From the NCBI RefSeq assembly GCF_937146585.1, contig NZ_CAKZRO010000099.1:1-39057 (forward strand): DNA of 39,057 nt, given 5' to 3'. Within the stretch, counting starts at the first letter, position 1. Each line of letters opens with the position of its first letter. The position numbers and the translations under genes were made by a program. The stretch comes from an uncultured Halorubrum sp. (lineage in GTDB: Archaea > Halobacteriota > Halobacteria > Halobacteriales > Haloferacaceae). Below the pieces are notes generated by a model. It was not told the DNA's origin, searched no databases, and worked only from the letters and a program-made list of their open reading frames with translations. Below, one piece after another: positions 24,101 to 31,692 of this stretch.

Positions 24101-24347
24101 CCGGATCCAGGAGATGCGGAAGGAGCTCGACTTAGACGTTGAGGCGCGGATCCGCGTCGGGGTCGCGGTCGACGACGACCGCGTCGCCGGCTTCGTCGAG
24201 GACCACGCCGACCTGATCGCCGGCGAGGTGCGCGCCGACGCGTGGCTCGGCGACCCGAGCGACGCCGCCGACGCCGCGGGCGGCCTCGTCGAGGAGTGGG
24301 AGGTCGAGGGCGTCGCGGTCACGATCGGCGTCGAGCCCGTCGCGTAG
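21195..24347 (+). CDS. ileS: isoleucyl-tRNA synthetase
   Basis: This 1050-aa class I aminoacyl-tRNA synthetase attaches isoleucine to tRNA-Ile. DGPPYTSGQMHLGTAWNK holds the HIGH-type motif (HLGT). GYDMHGLPIEVKVEEELG is the family-specific block. A CP1 editing domain follows (VIWTTTPWTIPANTF, then SAPGHGEEDFHRG with the editing-site His/Asp region). GRKMSKSVGNIVTPEEAI holds the KMSKS loop, and an anticodon-binding helical domain follows (FVTQDVSRFYVKAVRDRMWEE). NVSRQRYWGVPIPIW supports Ile rather than Val or Leu. The C-terminal extension ends with a zinc-free, acidic domain of the eukaryote/archaeal type. The open frames on the opposite strand of this gene, including one of about 1275 codons, are shadows caused by the high GC content. 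Confidence 0.97.
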   Translation: MEQIDDQYAPADVEAAVDEYWDDHDAYEAAKEAHADDPPFFFVDGPPYTSGQMHLGTAWNKTLKDAVIRYKRMTGHRVTDRPGYDMHGLPIEVKVEEELGFENKRDIEEYGMESFIEKCKEFALENRAAMDEDFKSIGAWMDWENPYETISPEYMEAAWWAFSEVADNGLVEQGKRSISQCPRCETGLANNEVEYEDVEDPSVYVKFPLADREGSLVIWTTTPWTIPANTFVAVDEELTYNAVRAEKDGESELLYVAAECVEDVLGEGRYEDYEIEAELTGDELVGWAYDHPLADRVAEYPDFEGAGRVYAADYVEADRTGLVHSAPGHGEEDFHRGTELGLDVHCPVGPNGEFEAAAGEYAGQFVRDANDDIIEDLVADGHMLAHGTVDHSYGHCWRCDTGIIQLVTDQWFISITDVKDDLLDNMEDSEWHPDWARDNRFRDFIQDAPDWNVSRQRYWGVPIPIWVPEDAEAGNLDEDMIVVGTREELAERVEEEVDPESIDLHRPAVDDLTIVEDGTTYRRVEDVFDVWLDSSVASWGTLGYPSDEAAHDELWPADLIIEAHDQTRGWFWSQLGMGTAAVGEIPYEEVLMHGFANDEDGRKMSKSVGNIVTPEEAIDRAGRDPLRTYLLSHDQQGVDLAFEWDGLGEIQGKLNILWNVFRFPLEYMDLDGYDPADADLSDGELELVDEWVLSRLQSVEAEVADAWDDYRVSDAVNAVIEFVTQDVSRFYVKAVRDRMWEEADSASKRGAYATLATVLDEVIRLLAPIAPYLTERMYQRLDGGATTVHALSYPKPDAGLRDEDLERDVAAFRDIEEAAANARQQAGRKLRWPVPRVVVETDDETVAGAVDRLEPLIADRVNARDVVVTEAFDELVETAEPQMAAIGPAFGGDAQKVMEAVQGATRAEIEGGAVAVDGEPVDLDDEMVEYVAEPPENVSGADFEGGTVYVDTSLTADIESEGYARDVIRRIQEMRKELDLDVEARIRVGVAVDDDRVAGFVEDHADLIAGEVRADAWLGDPSDAADAAGGLVEEWEVEGVAVTIGVEPVA

Positions 24348-24460
24348 CGACCCGTCGCGTCGCGTTTTTCCCTAACGGGTCGCGGCTCTCGCCCGAGCGA
24401 TACCGTGGCAACAATACGCATGCCGAAACCTATAGGTGCGTTCTTTACTCACGGTCGAAC

Positions 24461-24934
24461 ATGGATGTCCGGGCGGCTCGGCCCGACGACGCGGAGGACC
24501 TTCGAACGGCGGTCTCGCGAGCCCGCGAGGAGACGGTGTTCGACGACATCGGCGCGCCCTTACTGGACGTGTCCGCCGCCGGCGTCCGCGAGGCCGCCGC
24601 CGAGGCGGAGTGGTCGTTCCTGATGGAACACGACGAGGAGGGACCCGTCGGCCTGGCGATCGCGCACCCCGACCCCGACGGGACGGAGGCGGAGCTGCTG
24701 GCGCTGTGGGTCCACCCGAACCGCGCCGGCGAGGGCGTGGCAGACGAACTGCTCGCCCGGGTCGGCAGCGCGCTCGCCGGCCAGGGGATCGAGGTGCTCC
24801 GCGCGACGGTCCCCGCGGACCGGCCCAGCGCGGAGGAGTTCTTCAGCGCGCACGGGTTCGCGCCCCGCGGGACCCGCCGCAGCCCGGCGGGCGACGAGTC
24901 GGTCGTCGTCGCCGATCCGCGCACCCTCACCTGA
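24461..24934 (+). CDS. GNAT family N-acetyltransferase
   Basis: This 157-aa protein is a second GNAT enzyme. Residues 1-30 (MDVRAARPDDAEDLRTAVSRAREE) form the first strand and helix. The core strand ELLALWVHPN is followed by the acetyl-CoA loop RAGEGVADELL, and FFSAHGFAPRG is the typical final GF motif. It is acidic and soluble. Substrate unknown. The ATG at 24461 lies 25-30 nt after a TATA-like CCTATAGG (24429-24436), so it is probably transcribed separately from ileS, whose stop is 113 bp upstream. Confidence 0.85.
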   Translation: MDVRAARPDDAEDLRTAVSRAREETVFDDIGAPLLDVSAAGVREAAAEAEWSFLMEHDEEGPVGLAIAHPDPDGTEAELLALWVHPNRAGEGVADELLARVGSALAGQGIEVLRATVPADRPSAEEFFSAHGFAPRGTRRSPAGDESVVVADPRTLT

Positions 24935-24975
24935 GCGCGGACGCGACGGTCGAAAAGCGGTCTTCCGCGCGCCGA

Positions 24976-25404
24976 TTACTTCAGTCGCTCCTGGAGGAAC
25001 GAGGGGTGAGCCGCGGTGACGCCGTCGACGCCGAGCAGCTGCTCGGAGATGACGTCGCCGAGTTCGTCGCCGTCGCCGGCGCGGACCTCCGCCATCAGCA
25101 TGTGGTCGCCGGAGGAGGTATACAGCGCCTGGACCTCGTCGAGCGACTTCAGCTCCCGAGTGGCCTCCACGTACTGGCCGGAGTCGACGTCCATCCCCAC
25201 CATGGCGATCGACTGCGACGAGAGCTTCTTCGGGTCGACCTCCGCCGAGTAGCCGACGATCACGCCCCGCTCCTCGAGGCGGTCGATGTACTTCCGCACC
25301 GTCGGCTTCGAGACGTCGGCCCGTTCGGCGATCTCCCCGCAGGACGCCTGTGCGTCCTCTTCTAACACAGAGAGAATCCGTTCCTCCGTCGATACGGTAC
25401 TCAT
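24976..25404 (-). CDS. lrp: Lrp/AsnC family transcriptional regulator
   Basis: This 142-aa protein has an N-terminal HTH (residues 5-52: EERILSVLEEDAQASCGEIAER, then VSKPTVRKYIDRLEERGVIVGY) and a C-terminal RAM (amino-acid-sensing) domain with MVGMDVDSGQYVEATREL and DHMLMAEVRAGDGDELGDVI. It would form octamers or dimers that respond to amino acids and either repress or activate nearby genes. It lies 83 bp downstream of porB on the same strand, with its own TATA-like GGTATTTTTT (25427-25436). Control of porAB is a reasonable inference from position, but unproven. Confidence 0.92.
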   Translation of the reverse strand: MSTVSTEERILSVLEEDAQASCGEIAERADVSKPTVRKYIDRLEERGVIVGYSAEVDPKKLSSQSIAMVGMDVDSGQYVEATRELKSLDEVQALYTSSGDHMLMAEVRAGDGDELGDVISEQLLGVDGVTAAHPSFLQERLK

Positions 25405-25426
25405 ACGTATCTGTTTGTCACCAACG

Positions 25427-25436
25427 AAAAAATACC
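25427..25436 (-). promoter_or_regulatory. TATA box of lrp
   Basis: GGTATTTTTT on the minus strand lies 23-32 nt before the lrp ATG inside an AT-rich stretch (25405-25455) that stands out from the GC-rich surroundings, so lrp need not depend on porAB read-through. Confidence 0.5.
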
Positions 25437-25487
25437 TTGCGAATCAAAAAACGAACCGACTGCGCCGTGAACGGCCGCCGGGCCCGC

Positions 25488-26426
25488 TCAGGCGTGTTTG
25501 TCGAGGAACATGTCGTGGGAGCGCTCCCACTCGTAGTCGTCGTCCCAGTAGCGCTCGGCGAGCGGCTCCTCGGGCATCTCGCCGATCGTCTGCTTCTCCT
25601 GGCCGTAGGAGGGGCGCTCCTCGTCGACGTAGAAGCGGCCGGTGAGGACCTCGCCCTCGTACAGCGACTCCTCGGTCTCGCGCATCATCTCCGCGGCCTC
25701 GACGCGGTCCGTCTTGTCGAACTCGTAGTCGTCCGAGTCGTTGACGTCGATGTACGGGACGTACTGGCGCGCGTCCTTGTTCCAGGTCGGACACTGGGTG
25801 AGGAAGTCGACGTGCGCGAACCCGTCGTGCTCGATCGCCTCGGTGATGATCTCCTTCGCCTGGTTCGGGTTCACCGCGGCGGTGCGGGCGACGTACGAGG
25901 CCCCGGCGTTGAGCGACATCGAGAGCGGCTTGATCGGCTCCTTGGCGCTGCCGGAGGGCTGCGTCTTCGACTTGTGGCCCTTCGGGCTGGTCGGAGAGGT
26001 CTGCCCCTTCGTGAGCCCGAAGATCTCGTTGTTGAAGACGATGTACGTCATGTCGTGGTTCTCCCGGGCCGTGTGGATGAAGTGGTTGCCACCGATCCCG
26101 TAGCCGTCGCCGTCGCCGCCGGCGGCGATCACTTCGAGGTCGGGGTTCGCCAGCTTCGCGGCGCGGGCCACGGGCAGCGAGCGCCCGTGGATCGTGTGGA
26201 ACCCGTACGTGTCGAGGTAGCTGTTCAGCTTGCCCGAACAGCCGATCCCGGTACACAGCAGCGTCTCCTCGGGCGTGCGCCCGACTTCCGGGAGCGCCTG
26301 CTTGAGCGCCTTCAGGACGCTGAAGTCACCGCAGCCAGGACACCAGGTCGGCTGCGGCTCCACGCCGGGGGTGTACTCGTCGCGGTCGATCTCTCGCTCC
26401 TCTCCGATCGCTGAAAACGTGCTCAT
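25488..26426 (-). CDS. porB: pyruvate:ferredoxin oxidoreductase beta subunit
   Basis: This 312-aa protein is the TPP-binding beta subunit of the ferredoxin-dependent enzyme that converts pyruvate to acetyl-CoA plus CO2. TWCPGCGDF with Cys29 and Cys32 and CTGIGCSGK with Cys58 and Cys63 are the usual cysteine motifs. GGDGDG at 103-108, then IVFNN about 30 residues later, form the TPP-binding GDG...NN motif. Length matches known haloarchaeal PorB (about 312 aa), and the start is fixed by the four-base-pair-close junction with porA (TAACCAATG). The Por rather than Kor assignment rests on the longer alpha partner. Substrate cannot be proven here. Confidence 0.92.
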   Translation of the reverse strand: MSTFSAIGEEREIDRDEYTPGVEPQPTWCPGCGDFSVLKALKQALPEVGRTPEETLLCTGIGCSGKLNSYLDTYGFHTIHGRSLPVARAAKLANPDLEVIAAGGDGDGYGIGGNHFIHTARENHDMTYIVFNNEIFGLTKGQTSPTSPKGHKSKTQPSGSAKEPIKPLSMSLNAGASYVARTAAVNPNQAKEIITEAIEHDGFAHVDFLTQCPTWNKDARQYVPYIDVNDSDDYEFDKTDRVEAAEMMRETEESLYEGEVLTGRFYVDEERPSYGQEKQTIGEMPEEPLAERYWDDDYEWERSHDMFLDKHA

Positions 26427-26429
26427 TGG

Positions 26430-28325
26430 TTAGTCACCTGCGGCTGGGACGAAGGTGGTCTGATGGTCGGACGCGTCGCTGTCCCCCTCGATTATCGCGG
26501 CCTCGAACCCGTCGACGACCTCCGCCGGCTCGAACGGGTTCCCGTTGTACTTCAGCAGGCTCGACAGCCGCTCGCCGTAGCGGCCGAGGTTCTTCTGGAC
26601 GAGCCCGCGGAACTGTCCGGACGCCGTCATCTCGACGACGAGGACCTCGTCGACGCTCTCGACGAAGGCCTCGACCTGCTCGGTCGGGAACGGCAGCATG
26701 TCGGAGACGCCGTACGACTTCACCGAGACGCCGGCGTCGTTGAGGCGACCGACCGCCTCCTCGACCGTCCCCTGCTGGCTGCCGAACGTGAGGATGCCGT
26801 ACTCGGCGTCCTCGGGGCCGGCGTACGACCCCGTGTCCTCGGTGTCGAGGTCCTCGCGGATCGCGGCCAGCTTCTCGGCCCGCCGGTCGATCTGCGCGAC
26901 CCGGTTCTCCGGGGACTCGCTGATGTGGCCGGTCGGGTCGTGCTCGTTGCCCGTCGCGAGGAAGCGCCCGCCCTTCTGGCCGGGGATCGACCGCGGCGAG
27001 ACGCCGTCGTCGACGTCGTGCTGGAAGCGGTGGAACTTCCCGTCCCCGCTGTGCGGCTGCTCGGACAGCGCGTCCTCCGAGAGCGTCTTCCCGAGCGTCG
27101 GGTTCGGCTCGCGGTCGAAGTGGTCCTTCGGAACGTTCTTCAGCTCGCCGCCGAGCTTCTGATCGTACAGCAGGATCGTCGGGATCTGGTACTCGTAGGC
27201 GAGCCGGAAGGCGAGCCGCGACTGCTCGTACGCCTCCTCGACGGTACCCGGGGCCAGCACGACGCGCTGGGAGTCTCCCTGAGACGTGTAGAGGACGTGT
27301 TCGAGGTCGGACTGCTCCGGCTTCGTCGGCATCCCAGTCGAGGGGCCGGCGCGCATGGCCTCGACGAGGACGACGGGCGTCTCCGTCATCTCGGCGAGCC
27401 CGAGCGGCTCGGACATCAGCGCGAACCCGCCGCCGGAGGAGCCGGACATCGCCTTGACGCCGGCGTGCGAGGCCCCGACCGCGAGCGCGGCCGCGGCGAT
27501 CTCGTCTTCCACCTGCTCGGAGATCCCGTCGAGCTTGGGCAGGTTCTGCGACATGATGGTGAACACCTCGGTCCACGGGGTCATCGGGTAGCCGGAGATG
27601 AACCGGCAGCCCTCGTCGATGGCCCCGTAGGCGATGGCGTCCGAGCCGGACATGAGCAGTTGGGTCTCGTCGTGTTCGCCCGTCGGGACGGAGACGTCGG
27701 GCGCGTCGACGTCGTACTCCTCTTGAACCTGCTCGTAGGCGGTCTCGAGGATCTCGAGGTTCGGGTCGAGGATCTTCTCCGGCATCGCGTCGCGCATCAG
27801 GTCCTCGACGTGGTCGAGTTCCATGCCGGTCAGCGCGCAGGTCGCGCCGACGCCGGCCGTGTTGCGCATGACCTCGCGACCCATGTCGCGGGCGAGCCCG
27901 CGGAGGTCGAGGGGGTATACGTGCCAGTCGTTCTCCTCGGCACGCTCCTCGAAGTTCGGGATCTCCGAGGCGTCGAGCAGCCCCTCGTCGTAGACGATGA
28001 CGCCGCCCTCGCGGAGCTCGTCTAAGTTCTCCGAGAGCGGTTTGATCTCCTCGTTCCCGTAGACGGCTTCCTCCTGCGGGTTGCGGGCGAACGAGTCGCC
28101 GAGCGCGAGCAGGAAGTTGTACCCGTCGCCGCGGGATTCGACGGGGCCCGCCGACGCGCGGACCTCGGTGTACGTGTGACCGCCGCGGATCCGCGACGGG
28201 TAGTGGCGATGCGTGAAGACGTTGAGCCCCGATCGCATCAAGGCCTTCGCGAAGTTCTGGCTGGTCGAAGCGATCCCGTCACCGGATCCCCCCGATATCC
28301 GCCAGATGAGTTCGTCGTCAGTCAT
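26430..28325 (-). CDS. porA: pyruvate:ferredoxin oxidoreductase alpha (gamma-alpha fused) subunit
   Basis: This 631-aa protein has the gamma domain first (ISGGSGDGIASTSQNFAKAL, SRIRGGHTYTEVR) and the alpha domain after residue 225 with GYPMTP at 245-250. The C-terminal domain (FGSQQGTVEEAVGRLNDAGV onward) is the transketolase-like end. It is about 45 residues longer than the KorA copy at 321-2078. Start ATG at 28325 (MTDDELIWRISGG). The promoter region holds a TATA-like CATAACTT and a partial inverted repeat 28374-28407. It is divergent from dphB, so the 174-bp gap serves both genes. Confidence 0.92.
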   Translation of the reverse strand: MTDDELIWRISGGSGDGIASTSQNFAKALMRSGLNVFTHRHYPSRIRGGHTYTEVRASAGPVESRGDGYNFLLALGDSFARNPQEEAVYGNEEIKPLSENLDELREGGVIVYDEGLLDASEIPNFEERAEENDWHVYPLDLRGLARDMGREVMRNTAGVGATCALTGMELDHVEDLMRDAMPEKILDPNLEILETAYEQVQEEYDVDAPDVSVPTGEHDETQLLMSGSDAIAYGAIDEGCRFISGYPMTPWTEVFTIMSQNLPKLDGISEQVEDEIAAAALAVGASHAGVKAMSGSSGGGFALMSEPLGLAEMTETPVVLVEAMRAGPSTGMPTKPEQSDLEHVLYTSQGDSQRVVLAPGTVEEAYEQSRLAFRLAYEYQIPTILLYDQKLGGELKNVPKDHFDREPNPTLGKTLSEDALSEQPHSGDGKFHRFQHDVDDGVSPRSIPGQKGGRFLATGNEHDPTGHISESPENRVAQIDRRAEKLAAIREDLDTEDTGSYAGPEDAEYGILTFGSQQGTVEEAVGRLNDAGVSVKSYGVSDMLPFPTEQVEAFVESVDEVLVVEMTASGQFRGLVQKNLGRYGERLSSLLKYNGNPFEPAEVVDGFEAAIIEGDSDASDHQTTFVPAAGD

Positions 28326-28470
28326 AGTGGTATGTGAGCCCGAGTGGGCCTCGTGGCCGGAAGTTATGCTGGTTCCCTCTTAGGGCTTGCTATGGAATCC
28401 CAAGGGACAATCATGAAGGTCTATTAGGGTGCGAAACATTCTCACACCGTCGGCCCGGGGTTCCGCGCCC

Positions 28471-28476
28471 TTTTAC
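28471..28476 (+). promoter_or_regulatory. TATA box of dphB
   Basis: TTTTAC within CCCTTTTACTTCG lies 24-29 nt before the dphB ATG at 28500, predicting a leaderless mRNA. Confidence 0.5.
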
Positions 28477-28499
28477 TTCGCCGCGCGCCGAGCGCCCGC

Positions 28500-29297
28500 A
28501 TGCTCACGTTCATCGGACTCGGCCTCTACGACGAGCGCTCCGTCACCGTCGAGGGGCGCGAGGCGCTCCGCGAGGCCGACCGCGTCTTCGCGGAGTTCTA
28601 CACCAGCCGACTGGTCGGCGCCGACGTCGCCGACCTCGAGGCGCACCACGGCGTCGACGTCGAGGTGCGCGACCGCGCCGGCGTCGAGCGGGACCCGGAG
28701 CCGATACTCGCGGCGGCCGAGTCCGGCGACGCCGCGTTCCTCACGGCCGGCGACACGATGATCTCGACCACTCACACCGACCTCCGCCTCCGCGCCGCGG
28801 AGCGCGGGATCGACACGCGGGTGATCCACGGCGTGACCGCCCAGTCGGCGGCGTCGAGCCTGACCGGCCTCCAGAACTACCGGTTCGGCAAGGCGACGAC
28901 GCTCCCGTTCCCGTACGCGCACGGCGGCGACGGCGTCCCCGCGAGCGTGGTCGAGACGATCGAGGCGAACCGGGAGCGCGGGCTCCACACCGTCGTCTAC
29001 CTCGACATCAAAGTGGGGACGGGCCCGACCGGACCGGACCCCGACCACGAGGAGTACATGACGGCGGACGTCGCCGCGGACCTGCTCGCCGACGGCTGGC
29101 GCGACGAGCTCGCGGTCGTCGTCGCCCGCGCCGGCTCGCCGGACGCCGTCGTCGCGGCCGACCGACTGAGCGCGCTCGCCGACCGCGAGTTCGGCGACCC
29201 GCTCCACCTGCTCGTGATCCCCGGCGAGCTCCACCACGTCGAGGCGGACGCGCTCGTCGGCCTCGCCGGCGCTCCCGAGTCGCTCGTCGACGAGTGA
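28500..29297 (+). CDS. dphB: diphthine synthase
   Basis: This 265-aa SAM-dependent methyltransferase methylates the modified histidine of elongation factor 2 on the way to diphthamide. MLTFIGLGLYDERSVTVEG is the typical start. LTAGDTMISTTHTDLRLRA and GVTAQSAASSLTGLQNYRFGKATTLPF are the SAM-binding and substrate blocks of the Dph5 family (tetrapyrrole methylase fold). VIPGELHHVEADAL marks the C-terminus. A single copy is expected in archaea. It is followed by two CBS-domain genes on the same strand, but with its own TATA box and theirs, so a functional link is not indicated. Confidence 0.95.
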   Translation: MLTFIGLGLYDERSVTVEGREALREADRVFAEFYTSRLVGADVADLEAHHGVDVEVRDRAGVERDPEPILAAAESGDAAFLTAGDTMISTTHTDLRLRAAERGIDTRVIHGVTAQSAASSLTGLQNYRFGKATTLPFPYAHGGDGVPASVVETIEANRERGLHTVVYLDIKVGTGPTGPDPDHEEYMTADVAADLLADGWRDELAVVVARAGSPDAVVAADRLSALADREFGDPLHLLVIPGELHHVEADALVGLAGAPESLVDE

Positions 29298-29373
29298 GAC
29301 CCCCGCGGTGGCGGGACGGACCGGTTTAATCCGACCGCACGCTTGAATATCACGGCCCGCGTTACCACGCAGC

Positions 29374-29760
29374 ATGAACGACGTGCCCGTGGACCGACTC
29401 ATGTCGACCGACCTGACGACAATCGAACGGGGAGCCGACGCGGCCGACGCGGCGAAGCGGATGCGCGACACCGGCGTCGGCTCGCTCCTCGTCGTCGACC
29501 CCGACGGGACGCTGGCCGGACTGATCACCGCCACGGACTTCGTCGCCCTCGTCCGCGACAACGACCCGAAGGACCGGACGCCCGTCGAGGCGTTCATGAC
29601 GACCGACGTGGTCGCCGTCGGCCGCGAGGACACGGTGGCGGAGCTGGCGGAGCCGACCGCGCACGGCTACACTCACCTCCCCGTCACCGACGACCGCGGG
29701 GAACCCGTGGGGATGGTGTCGACGACCGACCTCACGGCGTACCTCTCGCGGGTCGGGTGA
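29374..29760 (+). CDS. CBS-domain-pair protein
   Basis: This 128-aa protein is made only of two CBS motifs (residues 1-60: VDRLMSTDLTTIERGADAADAAKRM, then VGSLLVVDPDGTLAGLITATDFV; residues 65-128: VEAFMTTDVVAVGREDTVAELAE, then YTHLPVTDDRGEPVGMVSTTDLTAYL). Such Bateman modules bind adenine nucleotides and often regulate partner proteins. No fused effector domain is present. A TATA-like TTGAATATC (29343-29351) lies 23-31 nt before the ATG. The next gene encodes a similar protein. Confidence 0.92.
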   Translation: MNDVPVDRLMSTDLTTIERGADAADAAKRMRDTGVGSLLVVDPDGTLAGLITATDFVALVRDNDPKDRTPVEAFMTTDVVAVGREDTVAELAEPTAHGYTHLPVTDDRGEPVGMVSTTDLTAYLSRVG

Positions 29761-29870
29761 CGCGCCCCTGACGCCCGCCAGTCCGCCCGATCCTCCCGGC
29801 GGTCGACCGGTCCGCTCCGCCGATTGTGCGTTCCGGAAGAGTAATGATATGCGATAACACACAGCGGGGC

Positions 29871-30245
29871 ATGGATCTCGACGACAGGACCCGCGTCGCG
29901 GACGTGATGTCGACGCCGCTTGAGACGATCGGCGGGGACGCCCCGGTCCGCGACGCCGCCCGGCTGATGCGGGACGAGAACATCAGCGCGCTCGTCGTGA
30001 CGACGGGCGGCGGCTGTATCGTCACGCAGAGCGACGTCGTCGCGGCGGTCGCCGAGGGGCGCGACCCGGAGGCGACGACGGTCCGCGACGTGATGACCGA
30101 GGACGTCGAAACGGTGACGCCCGACCTCATGCTGGAGGAGGTCGCCGCGATGATGACGATGTACGGCGTGAAACACCTCCCGGTCGTCGACGGCGACTAC
30201 GTCGGGATGATGTCGTCGACGGACATCGCGGAACACATCTCCTGA
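29871..30245 (+). CDS. CBS-domain-pair protein
   Basis: This 124-aa protein is also a stand-alone CBS pair: TRVADVMSTPLETIGGDAPVRDAARLMRDENISALVV, then CIVTQSDVVAAV, and TVRDVMTEDVETVTPDLMLEEVAAMM, then VKHLPVVDGDYVGMMSSTDIAEHI. The ATG at 29871 is preferred over an in-frame GTG at 29826 because the TATA-like TAATGATAT (29842-29850) lies 21-29 nt upstream of the ATG and the GTG would lie before it. It shares architecture but only moderate similarity with its neighbour, suggesting an old duplication. Effector partner unknown. Confidence 0.9.
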   Translation: MDLDDRTRVADVMSTPLETIGGDAPVRDAARLMRDENISALVVTTGGGCIVTQSDVVAAVAEGRDPEATTVRDVMTEDVETVTPDLMLEEVAAMMTMYGVKHLPVVDGDYVGMMSSTDIAEHIS

Positions 30246-30288
30246 CGCGGCCCCGTCCGACCCGGCGACGCGCCGTAATCGACGCCGC

Positions 30289-31536
30289 TCACGACAGCAA
30301 CAGCGGGAGCCCGACCGCCGCGCCGACGGCGATCAACAGGAGGTTCCAGAGGAACACCGGCCGGACCAGGTCGCGCGCGATGCTCGCCGCGAACGCGGTC
30401 TTCACGAGGATGCTGGCGGCCGTCCCGGCGACCACGCCCGCGACCGCGGTGTCGACGCCGATCTGTCCGGTCCCCAGCAGCGAGATCGCCGTGGTCGTCG
30501 CGGTCCCCGACGACACCAGCCCCGCGAGGAAGGCGGTGGCGACGAACCCGCCCGCGCCGAAGGCCCGCTCGGCGACCGCGGAGACGAGCAACACGACCAG
30601 GAAGAGCGCGCCGAAGGTGAGCGCGTTCCCGAGGCTGAACGGCGAGGTCAGTTCCGCCTCCATCGTCGTCCGCCAGTCGCTGCGCCACACCGCGATCCCG
30701 ATCCCCGCGACGGTGATCGCGCCGAGCGGCGCGCCGACGACGAGCGCCGCCTCGGGGACGAAGGCCGCCACGACGGCGGCGTTCCGGAGGGCCATGGCGG
30801 CGTTCGCGAGCAGGATCGACCCCACCGCGATCTCCCCGAGGTCCGCCCGCCCCTTCGCGCGCTCGGCCATCTCGGCGACGACCGCCGTCGAGTTGACGAG
30901 CCCGCCGAAGAAGCCGGTCACCGCGTATCCGCGGCCCTGGTACCGCTTCACCAGCACGTAGTTGACGAAGCCGATGGCGCTGACCGCGACCACGAGCGAC
31001 CAGACGAGCCGCGGCTGGACCGCGCCCCACGGGTCGATCGTCTCCGCGGGCAGCAGGGGGAAGACGACGAACGCGAGGATGGTGAACTCCACCGCGCTGC
31101 GGACCTCCTCGCGCGAGAGCCCCCACGCGAACTGGTGGAGCTCCCGCTTCAACACGAGCAGCAGCGACGAGAGGACCGCCACCGTCACCGACTCGATGAA
31201 CAGCCCCTCGGCGACGAGCACGCCGACCCCGTACGCGACGAGCATGGACGCCGACGTCGTCAGCGAGAGCCCGTCGACCTCGGGCTCCACGAAGCTCCGG
31301 ACCGCGAGCAGCACCGCGCTGGCGACCACCAGCGCCCCCCCGACGACGAGGAGTCCCGACTCGCCGAGCAGCGAGAACACCGCGGCCGCGAGGCTGATCA
31401 GCGCGAACGTCCGGATCCCAGCGGACTTCTGTGACCACTCCCGCTCTAACCCGAGGAACATGCCGAGCGCGGTCGCTAACACGAGCTTGGCGACGTTCGT
31501 CTCGAGGTAGACGAACGGGTCGACCCCGCCTAACAC
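30289..31536 (-). CDS. MgtC/SapB-type DUF4010 membrane protein
   Basis: This 415-aa integral membrane protein has an N-terminal MgtC/SapB-like domain (LVLATALGMFLGLEREWSQKSAGIRTFALISLAAAVFSLLGE) followed by the long DUF4010 region, giving roughly 11-12 transmembrane helices. Family members are linked to magnesium or other ion physiology, but the transported substrate is unknown. No ATG fits; the gene starts with GTG at 31536. This start is supported by a Shine-Dalgarno-like GGTGA (complement of 31543-31547) six bases upstream, unlike most neighbours, which look leaderless. A 25-codon ORF runs into this start (31530-31607). Confidence 0.88.
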   Translation of the reverse strand: MLGGVDPFVYLETNVAKLVLATALGMFLGLEREWSQKSAGIRTFALISLAAAVFSLLGESGLLVVGGALVVASAVLLAVRSFVEPEVDGLSLTTSASMLVAYGVGVLVAEGLFIESVTVAVLSSLLLVLKRELHQFAWGLSREEVRSAVEFTILAFVVFPLLPAETIDPWGAVQPRLVWSLVVAVSAIGFVNYVLVKRYQGRGYAVTGFFGGLVNSTAVVAEMAERAKGRADLGEIAVGSILLANAAMALRNAAVVAAFVPEAALVVGAPLGAITVAGIGIAVWRSDWRTTMEAELTSPFSLGNALTFGALFLVVLLVSAVAERAFGAGGFVATAFLAGLVSSGTATTTAISLLGTGQIGVDTAVAGVVAGTAASILVKTAFAASIARDLVRPVFLWNLLLIAVGAAVGLPLLLS

Positions 31537-31607
31537 CGCCGCTCACCCCCGTCCGACCGCACCCCGCGGCCGACGCTCGGGGGTCCGTTCCGTGCCCTCG
31601 GAGCCAT
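31530..31607 (-). other. possible 25-codon leader ORF overlapping the DUF4010 gene start
   Basis: An ATG at 31607 opens 25 codons (starting MAPRARNGPPSVGRG) that stop with TAG at 31532-31530, so the last codons overlap the GTG start of the membrane protein (GTGTTAG). A TATA-like CTATAG (about 31633-31638) lies about 26-31 nt before this ATG, and further AT-rich elements follow to 31660. The arrangement would allow translational coupling. The peptide is Arg/Gly/Pro-rich and not known to me. Confidence 0.3.
31541..31549 (-). promoter_or_regulatory. Shine-Dalgarno-like site before GTG start at 31536
   Basis: The minus strand reads GGGGGTGAG. GGTGA complements the 3' end of archaeal 16S rRNA (UCACCUCC). 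Spacing to the GTG is six bases, which decides the start of the DUF4010 gene. Confidence 0.5.
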
Positions 31608-31692
31608 AGTCGTCCGTACCCGACCGTTACGTCTATAGTTTGCTATATAGGAGTATATATCCGGGCGGTGATTCGAGGACGCGACGCCGACG

